From positions 31,611 through 53,977 of the forward strand of contig BMAT01002998.1 of the NCBI GenBank assembly GCA_019649035.1: 22,367 nt of DNA, given 5' to 3'. This DNA is from Elysia marginata. Its lineage: Eukaryota; Mollusca; Gastropoda; Plakobranchidae. The position numbers were made by a program, and so were the translations under genes. Below the pieces are notes generated by a model, which was not told the DNA's origin, made no database searches, and saw only the letters and a list, made by a program, of their open reading frames with translations. This document shows, in pieces, positions 1 through 9,904 of the stretch (positions are counted from its first letter, which is position 1; every line of letters begins with the position of its first letter).

Positions 1-48
1 TTGAAGTGGAATTGGGCTTGTAAAAATACCCTTCAATCAATCATGCTT

Positions 49-298
49 GGTGCAGCAAAATATGCTTGATTTTTTGTTCGGTACAGCAAAGTATGCTTGA
101 TTTTTTTATTGGTGCAGCAAAGTATGTTTGATTTCCTGATTGTTGCAGCATAGTATGTTTGACTTTTTGGTCGATGCAGCAAAGTATGTTTGATTTGTTG
201 ATTGGTGCAGCAAAGTATGTTTGATATTTGCTGGTCGGTGCAGCAAAGTGTGTTAGATTTGTTTGTTGGTGCAGCAAGATACGTTAGATTTGTTTGTT
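49..298. repeat. 31-bp minisatellite, 8 imperfect units
   Basis: Eight head-to-tail copies of a unit that begins GGTGCAGCAAAGTATGTTTG and ends in a T-rich stretch. Seven units are 31 bp and one (starting near 206) is 33 bp. Units diverge from each other at a few positions. Because 31 is not a multiple of three, the frames that stay open across it cycle through three different peptides and are not credible coding sequence. It begins about 50 bp inside the window, and a last partial GGCGCAG occurs at 299. Confidence 0.9.
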
Positions 299-866
299 GG
301 CGCAGTCTGCTCACTACTAGGTGGCCTAATGATTTCTCAAAAGTCAATCAAAGAAGCCTCTGGTGAACAAAAAAGACCTGCCACTCATCAACGTTGATCT
401 AAAACCCTATAGACATCTAAGGCGCCCTCTGACGACCACACTAGAATAGAAAATGGTGACCAAAGAGCTAAGGGGGAGGGGGGAGAGAGAAGAGGGTAGC
501 ACCGAGAGCTTCAAGTATAAAATAAACACAAGAGGAAATAAAGCATTGCTTTAACAGTCAGTTGCTTATTGAAACTGGCAAACGATGAACTGTGTGTAGA
601 AATTTGTGTGTTATGCAAGAGCTGCTGAGTAGCTAAGAAAATCAAACCGCGTTGTGGTATATCTTTCGTTAGTTTCTTTTCCGATTGAGGAATTGCAAAA
701 TCTTACCTAAACCTCTGCTATAAACTCTCCAAGTTATAGAAATGACTTTATTGAACGGAACACTCAATTTAAAAAGTTTTGGTTGTGTTATTCAAAAATG
801 TTTAATCAGTAAACCTGAAAGATGAAACCCTTTTCTTCATAACCGTTCTTTTACTACGTTGAAGGC
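299..866. other. Unannotated AT-rich stretch
   Basis: No gene, RNA or mobile element was recognised here. The only local feature is a G-rich purine run near 471-497 with runs of 5, 6 and 3 G, which might form a G-quadruplex on the plus strand. It is intergenic DNA or part of the first Wnt intron. Confidence 0.4.
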
Positions 867-872
867 AAAAAA
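867..872 (-). terminator. Pol III T6 terminator of tRNA-Asp
   Basis: A run of six A on the plus strand reads TTTTTT on the minus strand, starting two bases after the mature tRNA 3' end. This is the usual RNA polymerase III terminator. Confidence 0.8.
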
Positions 873-874
873 CT

Positions 875-946
875 CTCCCCGGCGGGGAATCGAACCCCGG
901 TCTCCCGCGTGACAGGCGGGGATACTTACCACTATACTACCGAGGA
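875..946 (-). tRNA. tRNA-Asp-GTC: tRNA-Asp (anticodon GTC)
   Basis: The gene is 72 nt on the minus strand and folds into a complete cloverleaf. The acceptor stem TCCTCGG (946-940) pairs with CCGGGGA, with one U-G pair, and the discriminator is G73 at 875. The anticodon arm CCCGC-CTGTCAC-GCGGG occupies 904-920, with GTC read from 911-913. The T arm carries the B box GGTTCGATTCC (886-896), and the A box TAGTATAGTGG lies within about 929-939. There is no intron and no encoded CCA, as expected for a eukaryotic nuclear gene. It matches the very conserved animal tRNA-Asp. With intact boxes and a T6 terminator it looks functional. It is a single copy in this window, transcribed opposite to the Wnt gene. 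Confidence 0.96.
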
Positions 947-2212
947 TACACTTTTGTTCGTGAACAAACCTTTTAATTATCTCTTTTACAATTGCACTTG
1001 TCTTAATCTCGGTTGCAGTTTCATTTTCAGCTTTCAAGTAATACTTTTACGGAGATCTGAATAGAGATAAAGTTGTTTGGTGAATTGACTTGGTTTTTTG
1101 GTTCTCTGCTTTTGTTTTGTTTTTTGTTTGAGTAAAAGGATTATTGCCTGATGACTCCTCACGTTATGTGTATTGTGATAAGGAACTATCAGTAGTTGGC
1201 CATTCCATTACGTAATCAGTTCGCCAAGAAGAATAAATCAATTTTTTGTTAACAACTTTGAATTTGAAAAAATAGATGAGAGGGACTTTCAGCTACAATA
1301 TTCATGACAAGATAAGAAAAGATTAATTTTATTTTTGTTGTTATTTCTGCTGGCGAGCAGGGCTGGTTGTCGCAACACTCAAAAGATAGGCTAATAAATG
1401 TTTAAAAGGATTTACAGTTTGAATTGTGTGGCAACTATAAAATAAGATTTCTAGGTGGGTCATTTTGGCGGTTTGGTTGGGGTTTGTTTTTTGTTGTTTC
1501 CCGTGGGGATGGTAGGATTTAAAGAATCTTAGAACCAAGAAGATTTTAATGAACACGTGCAGGGAATCAAATCCCATTGCTTTGGGAAATGTGATTTTAA
1601 TAATGGGCGATACGTTGTGCCCAGTTGCGAGTCGAGAGACCATGACAACGTTTTTAAAATTGTTTTCCTTGTCTTTGTTTGTCGATCGACAAATTTTGTG
1701 ATATAAAAAAGTATTACCCTGCATACTTATGTGGTAGTTTAGTCCACATTTACAACACGCGGTGGTCAAAGGCTTAGATTTTTGCTTCATCGGACGTTTA
1801 TGACGATTTTCCTGCTAGAGTTGGTAGTTGGTTTTAGCAGCGTGATAAACGACAAACCGTAGTTTCCAGATCTCTCAAGTGGTTATTAATTTGCAAGTTG
1901 TAAAAATGTTACATTTGTAGTAGAAAATCGTTATGTGGTACAATTGTTATTGTATTTTTTTTACTTTTTTTTTTAATTTTCTTTTCTGATTAATCATTGC
2001 ACCTATTGAGAACATTGTACGGGTTTTGAGTCTTTGGATTTAATTTTTTTTTTTAAACAGTGCCATGAGTTAGTTTTCGAGTCTTCTCCGACAGCTTCGA
2101 CATTCAATGTCATATCTCAAACTTAAATAGCAATTCTCTCATATTACAAGCTATCCAAACCCGGAGACTGAACGCTTATTGGTTACTTTTGCTTTTACTT
2201 TCACTTTTCTAG
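947..2212. other. Non-coding DNA upstream of the Wnt exon
   Basis: No supported gene was found. A 149-codon frame on the minus strand (1341-1790) has no recognisable domain and no coding-like composition. The last ~30 bases (about 2185-2212) are pyrimidine-rich and end in TTTTCTAG, a good splice acceptor for the following exon. The rest is therefore probably the 3' part of the first Wnt intron. I could not identify a signal-peptide exon with a matching phase-2 donor here. Confidence 0.55.
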
Positions 2213-2445
2213 GTACCTGGGAGTAGCGTCCCTTGCCGGAAGCGTCCATGACGACAACTGTAATGAAGTGCCGGGCCTGGTGCAGGAGCAGCTGCAGGTG
2301 TGCCGGGACAATCCCGAGTCTCTGCAGTGTATCAGCGAAGGGGCCAGGCGTGGGATACTCGAGTGTCAGAGCCAATTCAAGTTCGAGAGATGGAATTGTA
2401 CCACACACAGAAACCACACCGTGTTTGGTCCCATTCTAAGAAAAG
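2213..2445 (+). CDS. Wnt16: Wnt ligand gene, internal exon (probable Wnt16)
   Basis: This internal exon encodes the N-terminal part of a secreted, lipid-modified Wnt ligand. The acceptor TTTTCTAG ends at 2212 and the donor AAAAG|GTGCCC is at 2445/2446. The frame runs TAC at 2214 through AAA at 2444 (77 codons), entering in phase 2 and leaving in phase 1. Visible Wnt hallmarks are YLGVAS at the start, cysteines at exon residues 16, 30, 51 and 62, SEGARRGILECQSQFKFERW at 41-60, then NCT and VFGPILRK. RWNC is the classic Wnt signature. Asn61 and Asn67 are N-glycosylation sequons. Cys39 looks like an extra cysteine. The YLGVAS start and ERWNC favour Wnt16. The seven-residue spacing between the Wnt cysteine and VFG also fits Wnt4. 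Family assignment as Wnt is near certain; the subfamily is less so. The signal peptide exon is not seen. Confidence 0.93.
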
Positions 2446-2447
2446 GT

Positions 2448-3480
2448 GCCCTATAGTTTTATCACTATTGTCTCGAGGGTATTTCAAAGCTACCTGTGCA
2501 ATTACATGTAGATGTAGAATTTTTTTTCATCCTCATCCTTTAAATTCTTTAATGTTTAAACTTCTGCAATGTGCTTATATTAGGCTACAAAAGAGCCTAT
2601 CTAATTTCTTTCTCACACTGTCTGTTTCCTTTAATTTTTGCATTCTTTTTCACTTGCTTTGACTCTTGAGTCATCAGCAAATATTAGAGCAAAACTTTAC
2701 TTCTTACTGTTGGGTACTGTTAATGTTTTCCTTGTTAAAAACATGTCCGAATTCTCCTGGATTTTTTATGGTCATTAGGAGTATTAATCAACAGTGTAGT
2801 TTTCATATCTATTTATTTTGAAAAATTAATGTTGGCATGATACCTTTGCAAATAGCTAATTTTCTTTAAACTGGGCATTTCTTAAAAATGTCATAAGAAT
2901 CTGGGCCTTAAGGAAATTCATATAATTCTCTCTGCAAAGTTGGCCACCATCTTTTTTTGTTAAATAGCGTATCGAAAAAAAGATGGATAAAATTTTTATT
3001 GCATTTTTACTGCTTCGATCTAGAAATTAAAATTAGAAAGAAAAAAGAAAGATTTTTATAGATGGGGAGAGAAAGTGAGTGTGTGTTTATGTAAATGTAA
3101 TGGGAGGAACATTGACAAACAGAAGGACACGGAGAGAAGTAACTTATACACCTACATAAACATGTCAACGTTCACGCGTTTTGACAGATAAGCAAATGGA
3201 CATGTTGAAGTAAAAATGCATTAGCTACTTATAATTATTTTTAATTATGCTTGCAAAAGACTCAGACACGTTTTTGCATTTATTAGAAGTCTTTGGATTT
3301 TCCCATCTTCATTCAATCAACATATCCTTTGAAAATGAACTTCCTCCATGTTAAATGCATGCTTTTACTCATTTAAAGAAATTGGATTTTTCAATCTCGC
3401 AGTCCGTCTGAAATTAAAATATTTATTGTCTCATCAGCCTAAACAACTGCTCGAGGATGAGGTTCTGAAAAAGCCTCAAG
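2448..3480. other. Intronic DNA without recognised features
   Basis: AT-rich intronic sequence with several T and A homopolymers. No exon, RNA gene or mobile element was recognised. Confidence 0.45.
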
Positions 3481-3547
3481 GCCACACCTCTCTGTCCGTC
3501 TGTCTGTCTCAACTCTGCATCTCTCTGTCTGTCTGCCTGTCAGTCTG

Positions 3548-3593
<46 letters not shown>

Positions 3594-3913
3594 TCTCAAA
3601 CTCACTATTTCTGTCTATTTATCTACTTACCTATTTATCAATCTACCAATCAGTCTCTCTCTGTTTCTTGCCCTGCCTCAGACTCTGTTTCTCTCTCTAT
3701 CTTTTTCATTCTTTCTATTTGTCTGTCTGTATGTTCTTGTGTGTGTGTTTCTCCGTCTTTCGTCTTTCTCCCTGCCAACTTTGCCTTATTTTTTTTATTC
3801 TTGTATCTTTCTATCTCTATATCCTATATATCGATCGCTCTGTCTATTATTCTATTTATTTATCTACACGTAGCTATCTCTATTTTTCTATCTGTTCAAC
3901 TGTATATTTATCC

Positions 3914-3960
<47 letters not shown>

Positions 3961-4060
3961 TGCTCTCTTTGTTTATCTACAATGAATTATTATATTTACT
4001 CATTTACCTACCTATCTGTGTGTTTGTTTATCTCTCTTTCTTTCTATTCACCTTACGGTA
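3481..4060. repeat. Polypyrimidine microsatellite cluster
   Basis: A mixed CTGT/CT/CTAT cluster on the plus strand. It contains a near-pure (CT)n at about 3549-3597 and another (TC)n at about 3917-3968, joined by degenerate CTAT and CTGT motifs. Long open frames rich in Ser, Leu and Tyr cross it in several registers and are artefacts of the repeat. Confidence 0.9.
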
Positions 4061-4560
4061 TCTATCTCTACGTATTTAGTTCTTTATATATCTTTGGTAT
4101 TTACATGCAAAAACCACCATATCTCCAGGGTGTTTTTGCATTTTAATGCCCCACTTTAATTCTCGTAGCTGCAGTTTCTCAATCCTGAAAGGTGTGATCT
4201 CCGGGATAAATCTTGTAGGGTAAAGAATAGGAAATCTCTTTTATAGGCGGTTTTAGGTGCTTCTCTTCCCATGCTGAAGTGCGAAACAGACGTAACTCGG
4301 TGTTGTTCGGTGAAGTTCGGGGTGTCTGGGAATACGTGAGCGTGTTGGGGAAAAGACAGAGCGACACTTTGATGGGTTAATAGTGACAGAAATGATCCGT
4401 CGATTTTTACATGCGATTCCCTAGCATAAAGTGGGCGAAGTGTGGTATAAGGAAGATACTTTATTCATTACATGACCTGAGTTACTCACTGGAAGTAATG
4501 CTTTCGTGGAAGAGAGAGAAAGTGAGCAATGGAGAGTGGGGAAAGAAACAGGGAGCCGCA
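4061..4560. other. Intronic DNA without recognised features
   Basis: Ordinary-composition sequence between pyrimidine-rich and purine-rich repeats. No gene or element was recognised. Confidence 0.4.
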
Positions 4561-4561
4561 G

Positions 4562-4625
4562 ATAGAGAGAGAGAGAGAGATCGAAAGAGAGAGAGAGGGT
4601 GGAGGGAGAGAGAGAGAGAGAGAGA
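4562..4625. repeat. (GA)n microsatellite, opposite to the CT tracts
   Basis: Three near-pure (GA)n blocks are separated by TCGAAA and GGGTGGAGGG. This is the reverse orientation of the neighbouring (CT)n tracts at 3549-3597 and 3917-3968. Confidence 0.9.
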
Positions 4626-5039
4626 AGCGCACATGTCTCGCGTCCACGGCGGATGAGTCCGAGGTCGGTGATTGTTATTTTGAGAAAACATCATTATAAG
4701 GTCTATTTATTCCTGGTTTTTTTTCTATATTTGAAATCAACAAAAGTTTAAATATCTCCTCACAAAATATTGATACTTTTATTAAGTTTTTGATGTTTGA
4801 AAGCTTAGAAAAAGATCTTGTTCAAAACAGCACCGCCTTTGCAGATGCAAATTGCGACATCCGACTCATTCACCTTGGTAGGGATGACAGACAATTCAAT
4901 TTGTTTATTTTTAAGTACATTTTTTTTGTTTAGTGAAGAGTTGGTGATAAAATAACACAGAATTGTTATAAAGTTTGCAATCTGTGTAAATTAGATGACA
5001 GTAAAAATTACTTCCCTTTTAAAACATGAACATTATTTA
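4626..5039. other. Intronic DNA without recognised features
   Basis: No gene, RNA or mobile element was recognised. Confidence 0.4.
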
Positions 5040-5046
5040 GTTGAGA

Positions 5047-5105
5047 CGGAGAAAGAGAGAGAGAGAGAGAGAGAGAACGAAAGAAAGAGAAAGAGATAGA
5101 CAGAA
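5047..5105. repeat. (GA)n microsatellite with degenerate purine tail
   Basis: A (GA)n core at about 5052-5076 followed by GAAA/GATA-like purine motifs. Like 4562-4625, it is in GA orientation on the sense strand of the intron. Confidence 0.85.
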
Positions 5106-5605
5106 AGTCCGAATGTATCGTGAGGGTGCGGGGAAAGAAGTGAGGTGAGAGAGTTAAAGTGACTGCTGGAAAAGCACTTAACATGATACTGTCGGTCCAT
5201 TGCTCTACAATAGTTTGAGATTCCTCTTGTTCATACAATACATGTAACTAAATATAGGTTGTAAATGTAGGCCTGTATAGCATTTCGACTGAGACATTGT
5301 TCAACATCAAAGACCTTGTCGTAAAACATGAACCCAAAGTAACAGCAATACTAAAGCCCATCTTACATTACAACTCGACACAGCCAGGTATATTGCTTTA
5401 CAGGATGAGTGTTGCATTGTTTTGTTTATGTTTGTATGATCAACGAGGTAAGAGGGAAACGAAAGAATTCTATATGACATTGAAAGAGGGTCATTGGGGG
5501 ATTATTGATAACTGCGTGAAAAATCATTTTGTCTAGAGTCGCAGGATAGTTTGTTTCCGCCTAGGAATGGTCGTCTTTTTATACTTCTATACTGACATAT
5601 AACTT
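5106..5605. other. Intronic DNA without recognised features
   Basis: A 79-codon frame starting with ATG at 5297 matches no family I recognise. Its start is arbitrary and I do not call it a gene. Confidence 0.35.
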
Positions 5606-5622
5606 CTTCTTCTTCTTTTCTT

Positions 5623-5653
<31 letters not shown>

Positions 5654-5671
5654 GTCTCTCTCTCTCTTTAC

Positions 5672-5751
<80 letters not shown>

Positions 5752-5851
5752 TTCTCTCCCCTCCGTCTTCCCCTCAGTACTCTATTTCACTGCATGTCTA
5801 TGTGTTTTTGTCTTTCTCTTTGCTTTTCCATCCGACGCCTTCGTTCTTCCT

Positions 5852-5898
<47 letters not shown>

Positions 5899-6100
5899 CA
5901 GCTTTTCTCTCCTCCCACTGTTAAATGTCTCTCTCTGTATTTGTGTTTGTTGTTTTGCCTGCCTTCTCTCTCTTTCAATCTCTGTCTGCCAGTCTGTCCC
6001 CGCCATCTCTCCGCCTTTCTCTCTCTTTCTCTATGTATATCTCTCTCGTTCTGTCTCTTTCTCTATGTATATCTCTCTCGTTCTGTCTCTTTCTCTCCAT
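5606..6100. repeat. Compound (CTGT)/(CT)/(CTAT)n microsatellite cluster
   Basis: In order: CTT and CTGT repeats (about 5607-5645), (CT)n, an essentially perfect (CTAT)n of about 20 units (5672-5750), (TC)n at about 5854-5895, then degenerate CT motifs. A perfect 32-bp tandem duplication lies inside it at 6022-6053 and 6054-6085, with a partial third copy to about 6096. Confidence 0.92.
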
Positions 6101-6898
6101 CCTCAATTCGCCAATCTAATTCTCATTGGTGATCTAAGCCGTTCCACAACATTTCACCGAAACCTGGCATCCTCTCAACGGGCACTGCTGTAAGTGTTAA
6201 CCTCCGCCAGGTCTTGTCTTATCGCAAACCGGTTATCTGTGTCAAAACAGCTCAGGAAGAAAGGCAAACCAGGCCCTGTAGCGAGCTCATAAAACAAGTT
6301 TCGCTTTTATAGTCTGTGACTTCGACGCAATATAACCTCAGTAATTGATCTCTATGGGAAGGATTCTAGAGTACTCGATATGCTATAGAAAGCAAGTTAA
6401 CACAACCTATCATAATAGAGATAAGCTGACGTCATATATACAGAGCATGCGCAGACACGAGAGATAACAGCGGAAAGAGTTTTGAGACTAGGCAGCAAAC
6501 GAAGAGTCTATAACTCGACTTAAAAGTTTGTATTCTTGGTTTTCCAAGTATTTTATTATCACAACTGTATTTGAAATCAAAGGGATTAGGGTTAGGTTAA
6601 GTGTTTGGGTGGCCATCTGAAGAATTTGTATGTTTGCGAATGCATTCCATGAGTTAAAGTTGATGTAGTTCCCCAGGAGATTAAGGCAGACATTAAAGTG
6701 TACAACAGGGGGGGGGGAGTATCTCTGGTTATATCCGTCATCTTGAAAAAGAAAAATATAATAAGAGTAAAATTATTGTAAAGCCTGGATAGATAAATCT
6801 AGAAAAGGCATGATATTTTTATTTGTTGAATTTCTTTCAGTTCCCATTGCAGTAACTTTATTTATAAAAACTAACATGATCGTCTTTCGCAACCCACG

Positions 6899-6900
<2 letters not shown>
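6101..6900. other. Intronic DNA with CRE/NRF1-like motifs and a G run
   Basis: Non-repetitive sequence apart from a G run at about 6709-6717. It contains a perfect CRE palindrome TGACGTCA at 6429-6436 followed by TATATA and the NRF1-like GCATGCGCA. No coding sequence was recognised. Confidence 0.4.
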
Positions 6901-6901
<1 letters not shown>

Positions 6902-6939
<38 letters not shown>

Positions 6940-7235
6940 ACTCTCTCTCTTCCGCAATTTCTCTCTGTTTCTCTCTCTCTTTCTCTATCCGTGTGTCTCT
7001 CTCTTTCTCTTTCTCTATCTGTGTCTCTCTCTGTCCCTCTATGTCTCTATCTATCTATTTATGCATGCCTATCTATCTATCTATCTAGATTCTAGGTTTT
7101 TATGTAATGAAATATAGTGTTCGACTTGTATAAGGAGCTTTCGTGTATATCAATAAATCTATCTATCTATTTATCTATTTGTCGATCTATCTATCTATTT
7201 ATCTATTTGTCGATCTATCTATCTTTATCTGTCTT
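6902..7235. repeat. (CT)n/(CTAT)n microsatellite cluster
   Basis: A near-pure (CT)n at about 6902-6951 passes into degenerate CT/CTGT, then CTAT motifs near 7045-7086 and 7157-7225. The latter includes a perfect 28-bp tandem duplication at 7157-7184 and 7185-7212, with a partial third copy. Confidence 0.9.
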
Positions 7236-8360
7236 TATATTACTCTCTTTTTCACATCCTCTGTTTCTACCACCTCGGCTTCTATATTTACTCTGCTTCC
7301 TTATTATGCATGTTCGCATCTCTTATTTTTCGTTCTTCTGTCGCCTGCCTTACATCATCGGTTCTTACTTCTGCTCCATTTCATAGATATAGGGTCACAT
7401 TCATCATGCAGGCGAAACGTTTTATGTTTTTATTTATGTACGCACGTTATTTTAAGCCCGCCTTCTGTTTGTTCCGCAACATCAAAATACCGTTGTATCC
7501 TTTTGGGTTTACATTACAGCAGGTACTTTTGTTGAAGTACGAGTTTGCGAACGTACCTGTGTTTTTTTCAGTTGTTTTTTTTTTACAATAGATCTATTAA
7601 TAAAACTGCAATTATGATACATTTTACTATATGATTCTATGCTCGCCTATTCATAGCCCTCATCTCCTTGGGTTCGAATCACCCCTTCCTATCTCAATTT
7701 TTATTCTCTATCCACCTTCATTTATTTGTTCAACTTTCCAAGTTATTTCTCTTGCCTTGCATCTGAATTTAATGATACATACGTACAGGGACGGAGAGAA
7801 GCCTATCAAAACAGTATTAGATCAAAGAATCTCTAGCAAAAGACAGTAACATTATAAAGAATAAATGAGGAGATAAAGATAGACGATCACAAACTCGGCT
7901 ATTTACAGTGAACAGAGTAAGACACGAACTCACGCCACTTAATCATGGCACCCACCGCCCGGTCAGACAAAATTTCAGTAGATCAGGGCCCTTCATTCTT
8001 CATTGTAGGCTATAACTGTTTCTGAAATCGGCAAAAAAAAAAAAGACAAAAAATGACAATGCTCGTAATTACAAAGAAAGTAGAGATTGCTCCAACATAA
8101 GTCACCTTATGTTCTTTCCACAGCTCGGTTATGTTTGTGAGGTGGAACATATGTATGCTTTATGCATTTTCTTTAAAAGGTTTAGGATCATTTACCGGAT
8201 GAAGAAAATCAAAAAGGCTCATAAATAATCGGAAATAAGAAAGTTCTTTGCAGTTTTTTTTTATTCCTAGTGTCTTTATTTGCTTGGGCTAATAAAGTTT
8301 TCGTACTTTTGTAACCCTTACTGATGCATAAGGTTTTAGACTTGAACTATAATTGTGCTT
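7236..8360. other. Intronic DNA without supported features
   Basis: No gene was recognised. A B-box-like GGTTCGAATC occurs at 7671-7680 on the plus strand and a weak GAGTTCGTGTC at 7921-7931 on the minus strand. Neither sits in a complete tRNA or SINE head. Frames over 7143-7591 are extensions of repeat-driven frames. Confidence 0.4.
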
Positions 8361-8374
8361 GACATCTATAAAAT

Positions 8375-8505
8375 CCCTCTCTATTCTTTCTATCTCTTTT
8401 CTTATATCTTTCTCTTCATTGTCTCTCTATTTCTCCTCCTTTTCTTCTTTCTCTGTCTGCCTCTGTCTGTCTGTCTGTCTGTCTGTGTGTGTGTCTCTCT
8501 CTGAC
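8375..8505. repeat. Degenerate CT and (CTGT)n microsatellite
   Basis: Imperfect CTTT/CT-rich sequence leading into a (CTGT)n block at about 8451-8488, followed by short (GT)n and (CT)n. Confidence 0.85.
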
Positions 8506-8599
8506 GTCTTTTTGGGTCAGTCAGTATGTTATTTGCCAGGGTAGAGAGGCGCTAGTTTGACCCACTGCTGTAAACATCTCATAATTTGTCATCAAATTC

Positions 8600-9240
8600 T
8601 CTTTTATAGTTTCGCTTTTCCACTAGTTTACGACGGAGATCAGGGGTTTGAAAAAGTAGGAAAAGGAAGAAAACTGACCCATTTAAGTATTCCCCAGTGG
8701 ACGGATACCTACTCAAAGCAAAAAGTAATCTAAGATAGAAAGAAGGAGAGAGGATAAACAACGCAAAGCAAAAATGTATGTAAGATGGACAGATTGAGAG
8801 AAGAAGACAACGACGTCGAAGAGGAGAAAGACGAGAAAAAAAAGTCGCTCACATGGAGAAGCATACAGGGATAGTTTTAGACAAATGTTGTAATCACTTA
8901 TAATAATTTTACAGGGTAAAAGAGAAGTGCACATTTTAAGGGTCCAGTGGCCATAAAAAGTGTGTAAAGTATAGAGATGAAGAGAAAGAAAAAATCTTTA
9001 TAATCCTAAAACATGAATATTGAAATATTCCGCAAATGAGGATGAAAAAAACAGAAGATCAGACTAAGAGGACAATTAGAAAGTAAGCAATAAAAAAACA
9101 GAAGAATGAAGAACGAATAAATAAAGTTGAGAGAAGATTGTAGAAACTGAAAAAAATTACAAAAGCAGTGAATTACAGAGAGGAAGAAAATAGAGAAAGA
9201 ACTAGACATAGAGAGCGAGAAGAAAGGTGTTCTGAGATCT
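8600..9240. other. Purine-biased intronic stretch
   Basis: The plus strand is conspicuously A/G-rich over about 600 bases (many GAAGA, AGAGA and GAAAA words) without a clean repeat unit. It resembles decayed (GA)n/(GAA)n. It precedes a CT-rich block at 9430-9605, so the two could pair in the transcript. No coding sequence was recognised. Confidence 0.5.
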
Positions 9241-9434
9241 AAGGAAGCTGTAATAATGGCAATGATCCAATGATGAAGACAAGTTGCCGGGACCACAACT
9301 AAATCTTTTAACGAATACATAAATCAAATAGTGGAGCGGAGCTTGTGTCAGCTTAACGTTATAAGGTAACTGGAACACCTAGAGCGATTCTGGCCATAAA
9401 TTTTGGTGTTGATGATGATACACCGTGTATTTTT

Positions 9435-9530
9435 CTGTTTTCTTCTTCCTCTGTCTGGCTGCCTGTCTCCTTTGACTCATCTTCCCTACTCTCGGTTATT
9501 TTTTCACGTTCTATTCTCTCTCTCTCTCCC

Positions 9531-9564
<34 letters not shown>

Positions 9565-9605
9565 CTCTCTCACTATTTATCCCACTCATTCTCTCTTTCT
9601 TTCTT
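9435..9605. repeat. (CT)n microsatellite with flanking CT-rich DNA
   Basis: (CT)n is near-pure at about 9515-9571, flanked by CTTC and CTTT motifs. Frames over it on either strand are low-complexity artefacts. Confidence 0.88.
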
Positions 9606-9706
9606 CTGTTTGTGACGATAACAATAGCTCTGACCTAAATCTACTCCACAACTTAGGAAACACCAATGTCTTCCGTCTTCCTTCTTGCAGATTGCGCACC
9701 CTTTTA

Positions 9707-9766
9707 AGCACTGCTGTTCTTTTTTTCAAGGTCTAGATCTAGGCCCTCATAGGTGCCATTTTAGCG
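9707..9766. repeat. 60-bp dispersed repeat, copy 1
   Basis: It starts AGCACTGCTGT, contains AGGTCTAGAT and TAGGCC, and ends TTTTAGCG. It aligns without gaps to 13596-13655 in the same orientation, with 51 of 60 positions identical by eye. Flanks do not match, so this is a fragment of an unidentified interspersed element. Confidence 0.75.
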
Positions 9767-9904
9767 AAAGGAAAAATATTATGCAGCTCAAATAAAACAC
9801 TGTTAGACCACTTTTGATCACAATTCCGCAACAATAGGTAGATTAGGTCAGAACCACTCTTCAGCCTAAGCACCCTTTCTCTCAATCTGGTAGATCTCTT
9901 TATC

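Noticed and set aside
49-298. CRISPR-like repeat/spacer layout
   Set aside because: Units are 31 bp in total, the 'spacers' are T-rich and obviously related to one another, and the context is animal nuclear DNA. It is a minisatellite.
1341-1790. 149-codon minus-strand frame
   Set aside because: No recognisable domain, no repeat of coding-like composition, and it lies in AT-rich DNA where a frame of this length can occur by chance.
2100-2212. Wnt signal-peptide exon immediately upstream
   Set aside because: The sequence before 2213 is a pyrimidine tract and acceptor, and no hydrophobic ATG-initiated frame with a phase-2 donor was found nearby.
3348-4079. 243-codon frame rich in Ser, Leu and Tyr
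   Set aside because: It runs through (CT)n, CTGT and CTAT repeats, which are open in several frames at once. No domain and no start context.
4649-4672. Hammerhead ribozyme-like GGATGAGTCCGAGG
   Set aside because: The CUGAUGA core is incomplete and no GAAA segment with a closing stem follows, so the catalytic core cannot form.
5622-6132. Several overlapping frames on both strands
   Set aside because: All are driven by (CT)n/(CTAT)n repeats. The same holds for the frames at 6810-7535 and 13878-14063.
6585-6600. Telomere-like TTAGGGTTAGG
   Set aside because: Fewer than three units, not an array.
7655-7695. tRNA-derived SINE head (B box GGTTCGAATC)
   Set aside because: Only a T-arm-like piece is present; no A box at the right distance and no complete cloverleaf.
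7905-7985. tRNA-derived SINE on the minus strand (GAGTTCGTGTC with GACCGGGCGG)
   Set aside because: The B-box match is weak and the A box is not convincing. No tail or target duplication could be found.
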